From: Schaalia sp. HMT-172
GTDB taxonomy: Bacteria > Actinomycetota > Actinomycetes > Actinomycetales > Actinomycetaceae
NCBI RefSeq assembly: GCF_030644365.1
Contig: NZ_CP130058.1
Span: 1,488,001 to 1,552,000, forward strand
Reading direction: 5' to 3'
DNA length: 64,000 bases
A program made the position numbers and the translations under genes. Position 1 is the first letter of the stretch; every line of letters starts with the position of its first letter. Shown here piece by piece: positions 28,885-39,913 of this stretch. Under the pieces are notes generated by a model. The model was given only the letters and a program-made list of their open reading frames with translations. It searched no databases and was not told where the DNA came from.

Positions 28885-29805
28885 ATGCTACTCGTTGGTG
28901 AACACGAGGAAGACGGCTGGATCCAATCCACCTTTACCCTGACCTATCGCGTCGCGTGGGAGCAGCTGCTCCTCGCCGTGTATGGGGCCTACCGCTACTT
29001 TTCCGATCCCGAGGTCCTGGTGGACGGCAAGCCCGTCGAGATCGGCACCCCCGAGGAAATCCTCACCATCGCCGAGGACCGCAACATCATGCTGCGTGGC
29101 ATCTCGACGGTCATTACCGCGCCCCTGATGATCAGCTTCTACAATCAGGTGCAATTCGTCAACGTGTCCGTGGCTGCCGTCAACGACGAGTTCCGCGACA
29201 CCGACTACGAGAAGTACAACAAGTCGATGGGTCAGCTCATGGACTCCATGGAGATCATGATGCACCTGCCCGCGCCCACAGCCAAGGAAGAGCCCGCCGT
29301 CAGCGACACGTCGGCCTCCCAGGAGGCCGCGCCGGACACCGACGAGGTCTCCGCGCAAGCGCCCGCTGGCGACGAGCCGCCGACCGACGAGGCGCAGCCT
29401 GCCGCTGAGGAGCTGTTCGCCTCGGACGAAGACGCGCAGGAACGGCCCGTCGCCGAGGCCCAGGCGCCCGCCGAGGATGCACAGCCTGCCGTCAGCGACA
29501 CACCCGTCGCACAGGCCCAGGCGCCCGCCGAGGATGCACAGCCTGCCGCTGAGGAGCTGTTTGCCTCGGACGAAGACGCGCAGGAACGGCCCGTCGCTCA
29601 GGCCCAGGCGCCCGCCGAGGATGCACAGCCTGCCGTCAGCGACACACCGGCCTCCCAGGAGGCCGCGCCGGACACCGACGAGGTCTCCGCGCAAGCGCCC
29701 GCTGGCGACGAGCCGTCGGCCGACGATGCACAGCCCGCCGACGAGCAGGTTTCTCCCCTCTCGCGCCTATCGATGGAGCTCGGCATCCCCCAGCCGCCCG
29801 CCTGA
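28885..29805 (+). CDS. Unknown protein with a conserved-looking N-terminal domain and repetitive acidic tail
   Basis: This 306-residue protein has an ordered N-terminal region (residues 1-135, hydrophobic and aromatic positions, no signal peptide, no domain I recognise). A long tail rich in Ala, Glu, Asp, Gln and Pro follows. The tail contains in-frame duplications: PAVSDTxASQEAAPDTDEVS occurs twice (336 bases apart), AEELFASDEDAQERPVA twice, and AQAPAEDAQPAVSDTP about three times. A short ordered end (SPLSRLSMELGIP) closes the protein. The tail probably varies between strains by recombination. Confidence 0.6.
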   Translation: MLLVGEHEEDGWIQSTFTLTYRVAWEQLLLAVYGAYRYFSDPEVLVDGKPVEIGTPEEILTIAEDRNIMLRGISTVITAPLMISFYNQVQFVNVSVAAVNDEFRDTDYEKYNKSMGQLMDSMEIMMHLPAPTAKEEPAVSDTSASQEAAPDTDEVSAQAPAGDEPPTDEAQPAAEELFASDEDAQERPVAEAQAPAEDAQPAVSDTPVAQAQAPAEDAQPAAEELFASDEDAQERPVAQAQAPAEDAQPAVSDTPASQEAAPDTDEVSAQAPAGDEPSADDAQPADEQVSPLSRLSMELGIPQPPA

Positions 29806-29835
29806 CCTTCAGGAGCTCGCACCATTCCTGTGGTA

Positions 29836-29867
29836 CCCGCCCTGTCGCCCTCGCGCGCCAGGGCGGG
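29836..29867 (+). terminator. Hairpin after the repetitive-tail gene
   Basis: CCCGCCCTG pairs with CAGGGCGGG across a 14-base loop, 31 bases after the stop codon. A few T residues follow further on. A modest intrinsic terminator is likely. Confidence 0.5.
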
Positions 29868-30129
29868 CGCTGTGTCGGGGTTTCAGGACGTAACGTGTCG
29901 GTTTTGTCGCGACTTTTCGGCTTGCTGGCACGGGACAACCCACATTGACGGGGATTGTTTCATCGTGGGGCGTGAATGCCCCCACGTACCTGATGTGTGG
30001 GCGAACGAGTGGCCGGGTATGGACACTCGGGTTCAGGGGCAGTTCGCCAGCGCCGACGGTGCCCACCATGCCAGGCCTCTGGTACGCCACCGTCTGCTCC
30101 ATCGGCGGCGCCACCGACTGCTCCACCGT
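29868..30129. other. Intergenic stretch without a gene
   Basis: About 260 bases between the hairpin and repeat copy A. A short Cys/Gly-rich open frame (29945-30166) exists but is broken in the second repeat copy and lacks a ribosome binding site. A small self-complementary stretch (CGTGGGG near 29965 with CCCCCACG near 29982) is present. Nothing else is recognisable. Confidence 0.4.
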
Positions 30130-30195
30130 CGGCGGCAGCGTCTGCGCCGTCGGCGGCAGCGCATGACTCCCATTGGACGGGCTATCGAAGAATGT

Positions 30196-30298
30196 CGCAT
30201 GCAATTCCCCCGACCCTGTGTCGCGCCACGCATTCGCATCGTTGGAATTGCAACGTTTGTAGACACTGTTGAACATTCACTCAATCGAATTGCATGCG
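30196..30298. repeat. Nested inverted-repeat module of copy A
   Basis: CGCATGCAATTC at 30196-30207 and GAATTGCATGCG at 30287-30298 are a perfect 12-bp inverted repeat enclosing 79 bases. Inside is a small hairpin CGTTG-GAATTG-CAACG near 30240-30255. Copy B keeps both the outer arms (11 of 12 pairs) and the 79-base spacing. Confidence 0.8.
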
Positions 30299-30330
30299 AA
30301 ACTGCTCCGAGCGAGCGCCAGCAACGCGCG

Positions 30331-30514
30331 CGTGGGCCCGACGCCTCGCACGCGGGCCCTCTGATCCGCGCCTGGGCCCGCTAATGCGAGCATGGGTCCG
30401 CTAATGCGCACGTTAACCCGCTAATGTGAGCGTGGGCAGCCCCACCCAGACGCGGAATAGCGGGTTGACGTGCGATATAGCCGGTTAGCGCACGCAATAG
30501 CGGGTTCACGTGCG
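30331..30514. repeat. 20-bp phased units in dyad layout (copy A)
   Basis: Five units of 20 bases run from 30331 to 30430, for example CCTGGGCCCGCTAATGCGAG at 30371 and CATGGGTCCGCTAATGCGCA at 30391. After 24 bases, three inverted-type units follow at 30455, 30475 and 30495, such as GAATAGCGGGTTGACGTGCG. The layout (direct copies, then inverted copies, constant period) parallels the 19-bp array at 28602-28716. Confidence 0.8.
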
Positions 30515-30723
30515 AGCGACACACCAGGCCGGACGCCGTTGTGCCCACATCGCCCCGAACCGCGACGTCACCGCCAGCAAACGGGGGGAATTGCACCAAT
30601 AGAGGCGCGACACGCCGGCGACACGCCGACAGGATGCTCCTAGTGGTGCAAAACCCCCACCATTACCCCTGGCGTCACGCTCCCTCATGGGTCGAGTGCT
30701 CCCGATCGGGTGCAATCCTCCAG

Positions 30724-31074
30724 ATGGGATTCATCCAGTCTGTGGCGCGGCGGCGCACACGGCTGCGCCGGCGCCCCATCGTGATCCCGGGTGAGGCTCC
30801 CTCTCCGCAGCAGTGGACGATCGACGACACACGGTGGCCGCGGGTCAAGCGATACACGAGCGCCGCCGACCCGACGATGGTCGTCAAGTCGGTCAACAGC
30901 CTCGAGCTGTGTCAGACTCTCTTCGCCACGCAGTTCCCGCTGGAGGACTACCTCGAGTCCTTCATCGACCCGGACGCGAATCCCGTCCTTTCTCCGTATC
31001 TCTCCTCGGTCGAGCCGCACCTGGAGTGCCTGCGCGACGCGGGCGTGAAACTGCCGTCCGATGTCGAATACTAG
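30724..31074 (+). CDS. Small hypothetical protein whose 5' end lies in the repeat
   Basis: A 116-residue open frame starting MGFIQSVARRRTRLRRRP. The first about 14 codons lie inside repeat copy A. The remainder is compositionally normal: WTIDDTRWPRVKRYTS, then VNSLELCQTLFATQFPLEDY and HLECLRDAGVKLPSDVEY. No family is recognised, and no good ribosome binding site precedes the ATG. The frame stays open upstream to 30541 through repeat sequence. It may be a real short gene or the tail of a decayed one. Confidence 0.4.
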   Translation: MGFIQSVARRRTRLRRRPIVIPGEAPSPQQWTIDDTRWPRVKRYTSAADPTMVVKSVNSLELCQTLFATQFPLEDYLESFIDPDANPVLSPYLSSVEPHLECLRDAGVKLPSDVEY

Positions 31075-31365
31075 GACGTGTCTGCGCTCCTTGCTCCGTT
31101 CACGCGGGACGCCCCACTTCACGCAGCAAACCCTTGCCTCTTCTCAGTTCGGGCACGACGTCGCTCGCACGGACTGTCTAATGACGGTGACCGCGGCCAA
31201 TTAGTACGAATTTTGTATGTGTCATAGTTTGTTAGCGAAGAACATGGAAACAACAATCTCTTGCCACGTCACGTACCAACAAACTGTCAAGTGTCGATAT
31301 ACTGAGTACCTAACCGACGCCGAGTAATTCTCGCGCCCATTGCCGTCGACAACCAGGAGTCGCCC
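31075..31365. promoter_or_regulatory. AT-rich promoter region of the restriction-modification gene
   Basis: This 291-base gap is markedly richer in A and T than its surroundings. It contains AGTTTGTT (near 31226) and AACAAACT (near 31279) as an inverted repeat about 45 bases apart, and a TATACT at 31298-31303 that could be a -10 element. An AGGAG site sits seven bases before the ATG at 31366. The atypical composition fits transferred DNA. Confidence 0.4.
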
Positions 31366-34179
31366 ATGCCCGCAACGCTCTCACTCAATGCAATCCGCAA
31401 AAATTGCGCGAAGTTTGCTCACGAGTGGAGCGATTGCGTAGGTGATGAGAAACAGGAAGGCCATGAGTTCATGCGCGAGCTCATGCAGTGTTTTGGCATT
31501 ACTCAACACAAAGCTATCGCCTACGAGAGGCGTTCGAACCGAGCGTCGACGGGACGTCAGGGCTATATCGACGCCCTCATCCCGGGCAAGGCGCTCATCG
31601 AGATGAAGTCCGCGGGGAAGGATCTCGACAAGGCCGAGGAGCAGGCTCTCGATTACATCCACGATCTCACCGACGTCGAGACTCCGCGCCTCCTCATCAT
31701 CAGCGACTTCCGACGCATCCGGATCGTCGATCTCGACAGTAAGATGGCAACTGACGGTTCGGAAGATACCGGGCGCACGGAGTTTCGACTCGCCCAACTT
31801 CCCGATCATGTCGACGACCTGAAGTTCCTCGCTGGATATGGCATGGTTCAGGTCGGTTCGCGCGAGCAGGAGGAGGCCTCGATTCGGGCCGCCCGCGTCA
31901 TGGCCGACCTCTACGAGGCCCTGGACGGGTCGGGCTACAGCGACCACGAGGCCTCCATCTTCCTCATCCGCACCCTTTTTTGTCTCTACGGTGACGACGC
32001 AGGCCTGTGGGAACGCGACCTGTTCACGGAGTTTCTCGTGACCCGAACTCGTGAAGACGGCAGCGACCTCGGCGCGCAGCTCGCGCTCCTCTACCAGACG
32101 CTGAACACACACGTGGAGCGCCGTCAGTCGACCCTGGACGAGCTGACCGCGCGTTTCCCGTACGTCAACGGTGGGATCTTCGCGGAGCCCCTCAGCATCC
32201 CCAGCTTCTCCTCCACGATGCGTGACGAGCTCATGCGCGCGTGCGCCTTCGACTGGTCGGGCATCAGCCCCGCCGTCTTCGGATCGCTCTTCCAAGCCGT
32301 CAAGTCCCCCGAGGCACGCCGCGAGCTCGGCGAACACTACACCAGCGAGACAAACATCCTCAAGACGCTTGGTCCACTCTTCCTCGACGACCTGCGTGAG
32401 CGCTTCGCAGAACACACGCACGATCTCACCAAACTCAAGGAGCTCCGTCAGGAGCTAAGAGAACTACGGATCATGGATCCCGCGTGTGGCTGCGGCAACT
32501 TCCTGGTCGTCGCCTACCGAGAGCTGCGTCGCCTGGACACCGAGATCCTGGTGCGTATCCGGGAGCTGGAACTCGCCCGCAAGAATAACGACGAGTTCCA
32601 GGCCACGATGTTCTTCGACGACCGTGGAGAACATGCTGAGATCACGGTCCAGCTGGATCACTTTTTCGGCATCGAGATCGAGGAGTGGCCGGCACGGATC
32701 GCGCAGACCGCCCTGCACCTCGCTCACCACCAGGCGAATCGCGAGATGGAGCGCCTCCTCGGCCAGGCCCCCTCGATCCTTCCCCTCAGCACGTCCGCCC
32801 ACATCATGATCGGCAACGCGCTGCGCGAAGATTGGACGCAAGTCTGCACGCCCTCCGCATCCGTCAGGATCGTCGGCAATCCACCATTTATCGGCCAGCA
32901 CATGCGATCCGAGCAGCAGACCGACGATCTGCGCGTCGTATGGGGCGATGGCTACGACGGCTACCTGGACTACGTGACCGGCTGGTTCATCAAGGCTTCC
33001 CAGTACTTCCACGCTGTTCCGCGAGGCGGTCGCTTCGCCTTCGTCTCAACCAACTCGATCGCGCAGGGCGCACCCGTCGCGGCCCTCTTCCGCCCCCTCC
33101 TTGAGGGCGGCTGGCGGATTCGCTTCGCCCACCAGACCTTCGCGTGGACCTCCGAGGCCCCGAGGGCTGCTGCCGTCCACTGTGTCATCACGGGCTTCGA
33201 CCGGGGAGCGCCGCACGAGAAGGCACGTCCCGTGCTCTTCACATATTCGACCCTCAAGGCACAGCCCGAGGCGCTACCGGTCAAGCACATCAACCCCTAC
33301 CTGGTCGAGGGACCTGATATCTTCCTCAAGGCACTCAGACACCCTCTGTCTCCGAATCTTCCAGAAGTGCGCTTCGGATCAAAACCCGTAGACGGCGGGA
33401 ATCTCATTGTGGAGGCAGAGGACTATCCACAAGTCGCGGCCGACCCGATCGCAGCGAAGTATCTGCGCCCCTTCCGCATGGGCCGCGAGGTCGTTCGAGG
33501 CCTCGACCGCTGGTGCCTCTGGATGCACACGGAAGATTTCGATCCTCGTGACATTGACCGTAGCCCCATCTTGAAAGAACGAGTGCGAGCGTGCGCCACT
33601 TTTAGACAAGGCTCAAAGAAGACGGCAACGGTGGCGGGAGCTCAGACCGCTCACCTCTTCCAAGAGAATCACCAGCCATCTGAGCCATACGTTGCAATCC
33701 CCCGTGTGGTGTCGGAGACGCGATTTTTCTACACGGCAGCACATCTGAGTGAAGACGTCATCGCCGGTGACAAGGTATACACAGCTCTTGATCCCGATGG
33801 ATTCCTCTTCGCAATAATTAGCTCTTCGATGTTCATGTCCTGGCAGAAGCTCGTCGGTGGACGCCTGAAGTCTGATCTCAACTTCTCGAACAAAATCGTC
33901 TGGAACACCCTGCCGCTGCCCGAGGTCTCTGACAAGCAGCGCGCCGCCATCATCGCGGCCGGCCAGGGCATCCTGGAGGCCCGCGCCGAGCAGCCGGGGG
34001 CGAGCCTGGCCGACATGTACAACCCGCTGGCGATGGCCCCGAGCCTGCTCAAGGCTCACCGCATCCTCGATCGCGCGGTCGACCGAGCTTTCGGGGCGCG
34101 CAAGGCCCTGGAAACGAACGAACAGCGCCTCACGATTCTCTTCAAGCGCTACCAGGAGATGACGGCGACAGAAAACTGA
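31366..34179 (+). CDS. MmeI-like type IIG (IIL) restriction-modification enzyme
   Basis: This 937-residue single-chain enzyme has an N-terminal PD-(D/E)xK nuclease with Asp69 (YIDALIPG), Glu79 and Lys81 (ALIEMKSAGKDL). A helical spacer contains ELGEHYTSETNILKTL. The gamma-class adenine methyltransferase follows, with the SAM site DPACGCGNFL (residues 371-380) and catalytic NPPF (505-508). After it come a target-recognition region (about 620-800) and a C-terminal helical domain. Such enzymes methylate one strand of their site for protection and cut at a distance. No separate specificity or methylase gene is adjacent. The target sequence cannot be read from the protein. Confidence 0.85.
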   Translation: MPATLSLNAIRKNCAKFAHEWSDCVGDEKQEGHEFMRELMQCFGITQHKAIAYERRSNRASTGRQGYIDALIPGKALIEMKSAGKDLDKAEEQALDYIHDLTDVETPRLLIISDFRRIRIVDLDSKMATDGSEDTGRTEFRLAQLPDHVDDLKFLAGYGMVQVGSREQEEASIRAARVMADLYEALDGSGYSDHEASIFLIRTLFCLYGDDAGLWERDLFTEFLVTRTREDGSDLGAQLALLYQTLNTHVERRQSTLDELTARFPYVNGGIFAEPLSIPSFSSTMRDELMRACAFDWSGISPAVFGSLFQAVKSPEARRELGEHYTSETNILKTLGPLFLDDLRERFAEHTHDLTKLKELRQELRELRIMDPACGCGNFLVVAYRELRRLDTEILVRIRELELARKNNDEFQATMFFDDRGEHAEITVQLDHFFGIEIEEWPARIAQTALHLAHHQANREMERLLGQAPSILPLSTSAHIMIGNALREDWTQVCTPSASVRIVGNPPFIGQHMRSEQQTDDLRVVWGDGYDGYLDYVTGWFIKASQYFHAVPRGGRFAFVSTNSIAQGAPVAALFRPLLEGGWRIRFAHQTFAWTSEAPRAAAVHCVITGFDRGAPHEKARPVLFTYSTLKAQPEALPVKHINPYLVEGPDIFLKALRHPLSPNLPEVRFGSKPVDGGNLIVEAEDYPQVAADPIAAKYLRPFRMGREVVRGLDRWCLWMHTEDFDPRDIDRSPILKERVRACATFRQGSKKTATVAGAQTAHLFQENHQPSEPYVAIPRVVSETRFFYTAAHLSEDVIAGDKVYTALDPDGFLFAIISSSMFMSWQKLVGGRLKSDLNFSNKIVWNTLPLPEVSDKQRAAIIAAGQGILEARAEQPGASLADMYNPLAMAPSLLKAHRILDRAVDRAFGARKALETNEQRLTILFKRYQEMTATEN

Positions 34180-34212
34180 TCGCACGTTTTCGACCGAGGT
34201 ACCCACGGATAG

Positions 34213-34254
34213 AGAAGTGGGCGGGCCGCGCCTTCGCGCAGCCCGCCCACCTCT
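34213..34254. terminator. Bidirectional hairpin between the RM gene and ileS
   Basis: AGAAGTGGGCGGGC pairs with GCCCGCCCACCTCT (13 of 14 pairs) around a GC-rich loop. The two flanking genes converge here, so it can terminate both. Confidence 0.7.
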
Positions 34255-34264
34255 ACAACAGCAC

Positions 34265-37543
<3,279 letters not shown>

Positions 37544-37770
37544 GAGTGTCCTCGTCTCGCGCCTGTACAGGGACGAGGACCGGCGTCGCCGGCACCCGCG
37601 GTACCACCCCGCTTGCCGCTCCCTCACCGGGCGCGGCCGCTTCGTTGGGGCTGTGTCGGGCCCTCCCGTCCGGTTCTACTGGAGGGGACGAGGCCGTGGC
37701 CGGCGCTCGCTGCCCTCTTTCTTCCGGATGCTCCCCGGTGATACCCCGCAAGCGGGCCGGATCGTAGCGA
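37544..37770 (-). promoter_or_regulatory. Translational T-box leader of ileS
   Basis: On the minus strand the T-box core GGGGTGGTACCGCGGG lies at 37610-37595. Between it and the start codon, GTCCTCGT (37580-37573) is perfectly complementary to ACGAGGAC (37555-37548), which contains the ribosome binding site. Uncharged tRNA-Ile binding would favour the antisequestrator and free translation. A GGTATCACC loop upstream places a candidate ATC isoleucine specifier at 37742-37740. No T-run terminator is present, so control is translational, as known for actinobacterial ileS. Confidence 0.88.
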
Positions 37771-37872
37771 AAGTCCAGTGTAGCGAAGCGTCCGCTCACG
37801 CGCCCGGTGGGCGGGCGTCTGTCTGCCCACAGCGCAGCCCGCCTCCCCCACATGCCCGGCCACGGCCGCCTC

Positions 37873-37963
37873 GCACCGGCGCGCGTGCGCGGGGAGAGGG
37901 GACGCGGCCAGCGTCAATCGACGGGTGGAGCATGCACCGGCGCGCGTGCGCGGGGAGAGGGGA
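37873..37963. repeat. Two 30-bp direct repeats upstream of the permease gene
   Basis: A 30-base GC-rich sequence beginning GCACCGGCGCGCGTGCGC occurs identically at 37873-37902 and 37934-37963, offset by 61 bases. The second copy lies 21 bases before the permease start. The sequence between holds no gene. The copies could be a recent local duplication or paired binding sites. Confidence 0.7.
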
Positions 37964-37984
37964 GCCCTGCACTAGAGTTGTGGG

Positions 37985-39004
37985 GTGAGCAAAACGGACA
38001 CGAAACGCCCCGCGCGCCCCTGGGGTGCGCTCGTCGGCGCGTGCGTGATCGCCGCACTGCTGATCGTCTGGGCGATGCAGGGGTCCCTGTCGGGCGCGGG
38101 TGTGCCGGTCGGGCGGGCCGCGACGATTGCTGTCGGCATGACGCTACAGGCGATCCCCTTCCTGCTCCTGGGGGTCTTCGTCGCCGAGCTGATCGAGGCC
38201 TTCGTCTCCCCCTCCTTCATCGCGCGGGTCTTCCCGACCAATCCCCTCGCCTCGGTGCTGACCGCCCTTGTCGCGGCTTTCGCGCTGCCCGTGTGTGACT
38301 GTTCTGCCGTTCCGATTTTTCGTTCTCTGCTTCGTAAGGGCGTCCCCCTATCAGCGGCGACGACGCTCATGTTGGCCTCGCCCGCGATCAATCCGCTGGT
38401 GATCGCATCGACCCTCTACGCATTCGGGTCCTGGTCGCTGGTGGCCGCGCGCGTCGGAGCGTCCGTCGTCGTCGCCCTGTGCGTGGGCCTGTCCATGCTG
38501 GTCGCTCCCCCGACGGCGCTGCGCGAGGAGGGCCGTCCGGGCGCAGATCACGGGCCGGATGCGTGTTGCTGCGGGGACGGGTGCGAGCTGCCCGACCGGA
38601 GCATCTCTGGCGTGTTGGCGGCGACGGGGCGCTCCTTCGGGCGGATTCTGCCGTTCCTGCTGGGGGGCGTAGTGGCCTCGACGATGGCACAGGTGGCGTG
38701 GCCGGTGTCGTCGCTACTGTCGGGACTACCGGCGGTCGGCGCGTTGGCCCTCATGATGGGGGCCGGTTTCGCCCTGTCCCTGTGTTCGTCCTCTGACGCG
38801 GTGATCGCGCGGTCGTTGGCGTCGTTGGCGCCGACGGGGGCTCTGATGGGCTTTATGGTGTACGGGCCGATGATGGATGTGAAGAACGTGGCGCTGTTGG
38901 CCTCGCAGTTCCGGGGCGCGTTCGTGGCGCGCCTGTTTGTGACGGTGACGGTGGTTGCCGCCGTGGTGGTCGGCGGCGCCTGGTGGATGGGGGTCCTGTC
39001 GTGA
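37985..39004 (+). CDS. YraQ/DUF318-family permease
   Basis: This 339-residue protein has two groups of four membrane helices. Each group carries a family motif: ALPVCDCSAVPIFRSLL in the first half (Cys-x-Cys) and AGFALSLCSSSDAVIARSL in the second. A hydrophilic loop with CCCGDGCEL separates them and may bind metal or thiols. Relatives include ArsP-type efflux permeases and B. subtilis YcgR. It starts at GTG 37985 with a poor ribosome binding site, and its stop overlaps the next start (GTGA). It acts in the membrane with the TIGR03943 protein; the substrate is unknown. Confidence 0.8.
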   Translation: MSKTDTKRPARPWGALVGACVIAALLIVWAMQGSLSGAGVPVGRAATIAVGMTLQAIPFLLLGVFVAELIEAFVSPSFIARVFPTNPLASVLTALVAAFALPVCDCSAVPIFRSLLRKGVPLSAATTLMLASPAINPLVIASTLYAFGSWSLVAARVGASVVVALCVGLSMLVAPPTALREEGRPGADHGPDACCCGDGCELPDRSISGVLAATGRSFGRILPFLLGGVVASTMAQVAWPVSSLLSGLPAVGALALMMGAGFALSLCSSSDAVIARSLASLAPTGALMGFMVYGPMMDVKNVALLASQFRGAFVARLFVTVTVVAAVVVGGAWWMGVLS

Positions 39005-39882
39005 AGCTCGTGGATCGCATCGCTCCGACGCTGGAGGCCCTCGCACTGGCTGGTTTGGGGGCGGCGCTGGTGTGGATGGCGCTGTCGGGTCGCTACGGCT
39101 CGTTCGTGCCGCCGTCGGCGCGCCTGGGGATCACCCTGTCGGGCGTCGCCTTGCTGGCGTGTTCGTTGGCGTTGTCGTCGCGTTTGGGCGCGGGCGAGGG
39201 TGGGCATGTCCATGGGTCCGCCTCGTCGCGCAGGGGCCTGACGCGCTGCGTCGTCGCGGTCCTGGCGGCTCTCATGCTCGTGCTCCCCTTCCACGTGTCT
39301 CCTTCGGAGTTGGCGTCGACGACGCTGAGCGCTCGCGCTGGCGATGCGGGGGACGAGGCTGGGGCAGGCACCGGGGAGCAGGCCGAGGAATCCCCCTCCG
39401 AGGAATCCCCCTCCAAGGAGCCCGCGAGCGCGGGAGCGGGCGCACAGTCGGCCGACCAGAGCGGGGGCCCGAGCGGTTCTGGCGCCCAGGCCTCGTCGGG
39501 CGGGACGTTGGAGCTGACGACGGAGAACTTCGCGGCGCAGATTGAGGAGCTGTCGTCTCAGGGGAAGGTGCACGACGGGCAGCGCGTGGAGCTGACGGGC
39601 TTCGTGATGAGCGAGGCGTCGGCGCGCGGCCAGGCGTCGATCCCGCGCCTGACGTCGGAGGAGAGTTTCGCCGTGGCGCGCATGGCGATCTGGTGTTGCG
39701 CGGCGGACGCATACGCGATCGGTTTTGCGGTGCGGTGGGATGGTCCGGTTCCCGCGGCGGACAGTTGGGTGCGCGTGAGTGGGACGCTGCGCGTGCGGGG
39801 CAATAAGGCGCTGATTATCGAGGCGGATTCGGTTGAGGTGACGAGCGCCCCGGATCCGGAGTTCGTCCTGCAGCAACGCTAA
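39001..39882 (+). CDS. TIGR03943/DUF1980 family membrane protein
   Basis: This 293-residue protein starts at GTG 39001 inside the stop of the permease gene. It has two or three N-terminal helices (about residues 7-25, 37-55, 75-95), then an extracytoplasmic linker rich in Ser, Glu, Gly and Ala with repeats of EESPS. A conserved C-terminal domain follows, with VELTGFVMSE, MAIWCCAADAYAIGFAV and WVRVSGTL. Members occur almost always beside YraQ-type permeases (B. subtilis YcgQ-YcgR), so the two likely form one transport or metal-handling complex. The Cys pair in WCCAAD is the likely ligand site. Confidence 0.8.
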   Translation: MKLVDRIAPTLEALALAGLGAALVWMALSGRYGSFVPPSARLGITLSGVALLACSLALSSRLGAGEGGHVHGSASSRRGLTRCVVAVLAALMLVLPFHVSPSELASTTLSARAGDAGDEAGAGTGEQAEESPSEESPSKEPASAGAGAQSADQSGGPSGSGAQASSGGTLELTTENFAAQIEELSSQGKVHDGQRVELTGFVMSEASARGQASIPRLTSEESFAVARMAIWCCAADAYAIGFAVRWDGPVPAADSWVRVSGTLRVRGNKALIIEADSVEVTSAPDPEFVLQQR

Positions 39883-39913
39883 CCCCATACTGTTATCCAG
39901 CTCACAGCTTTTC

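Larger units (their letters stand above)
30130..30765 (+). repeat. Long structured intergenic repeat, copy A
   Basis: About 630 bases that recur, diverged but colinear, in opposite orientation at 63060-63890. The order in both copies is as follows. First comes a GCGCATGACTCCC box, then an imperfect block with nested inverted repeats (30196-30298). The 20-bp phased units (30331-30514) follow. Next is a stem made by GGGGGAATTGCACCA (30584-30598) and TGGTGCAAAACCCCC (30644-30658) around CGACACGCCGG direct repeats. A CTCCCGATCGGGTGCAATC stretch with an ATGGG start closes the element. Insertions and deletions between copies are not multiples of three, so the shared sequence is not protein coding. 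Confidence 0.75.

Noticed and set aside
29945-30166. A Cys/Gly-rich peptide ending in CSTVGGSVCAVGGSA, which looked like a peptide-natural-product precursor.
   Set aside because: The matching sequence in copy B has indels that change the frame, there is no ribosome binding site, and no modifying enzyme is near.
29809-30276. A 155-codon minus-strand frame across the start of copy A.
   Set aside because: No ribosome binding site, low-complexity translation, and not preserved in copy B.
30331-30514. A CRISPR array from the 20-bp units.
   Set aside because: The units are contiguous without spacers and are degenerate and partly inverted.
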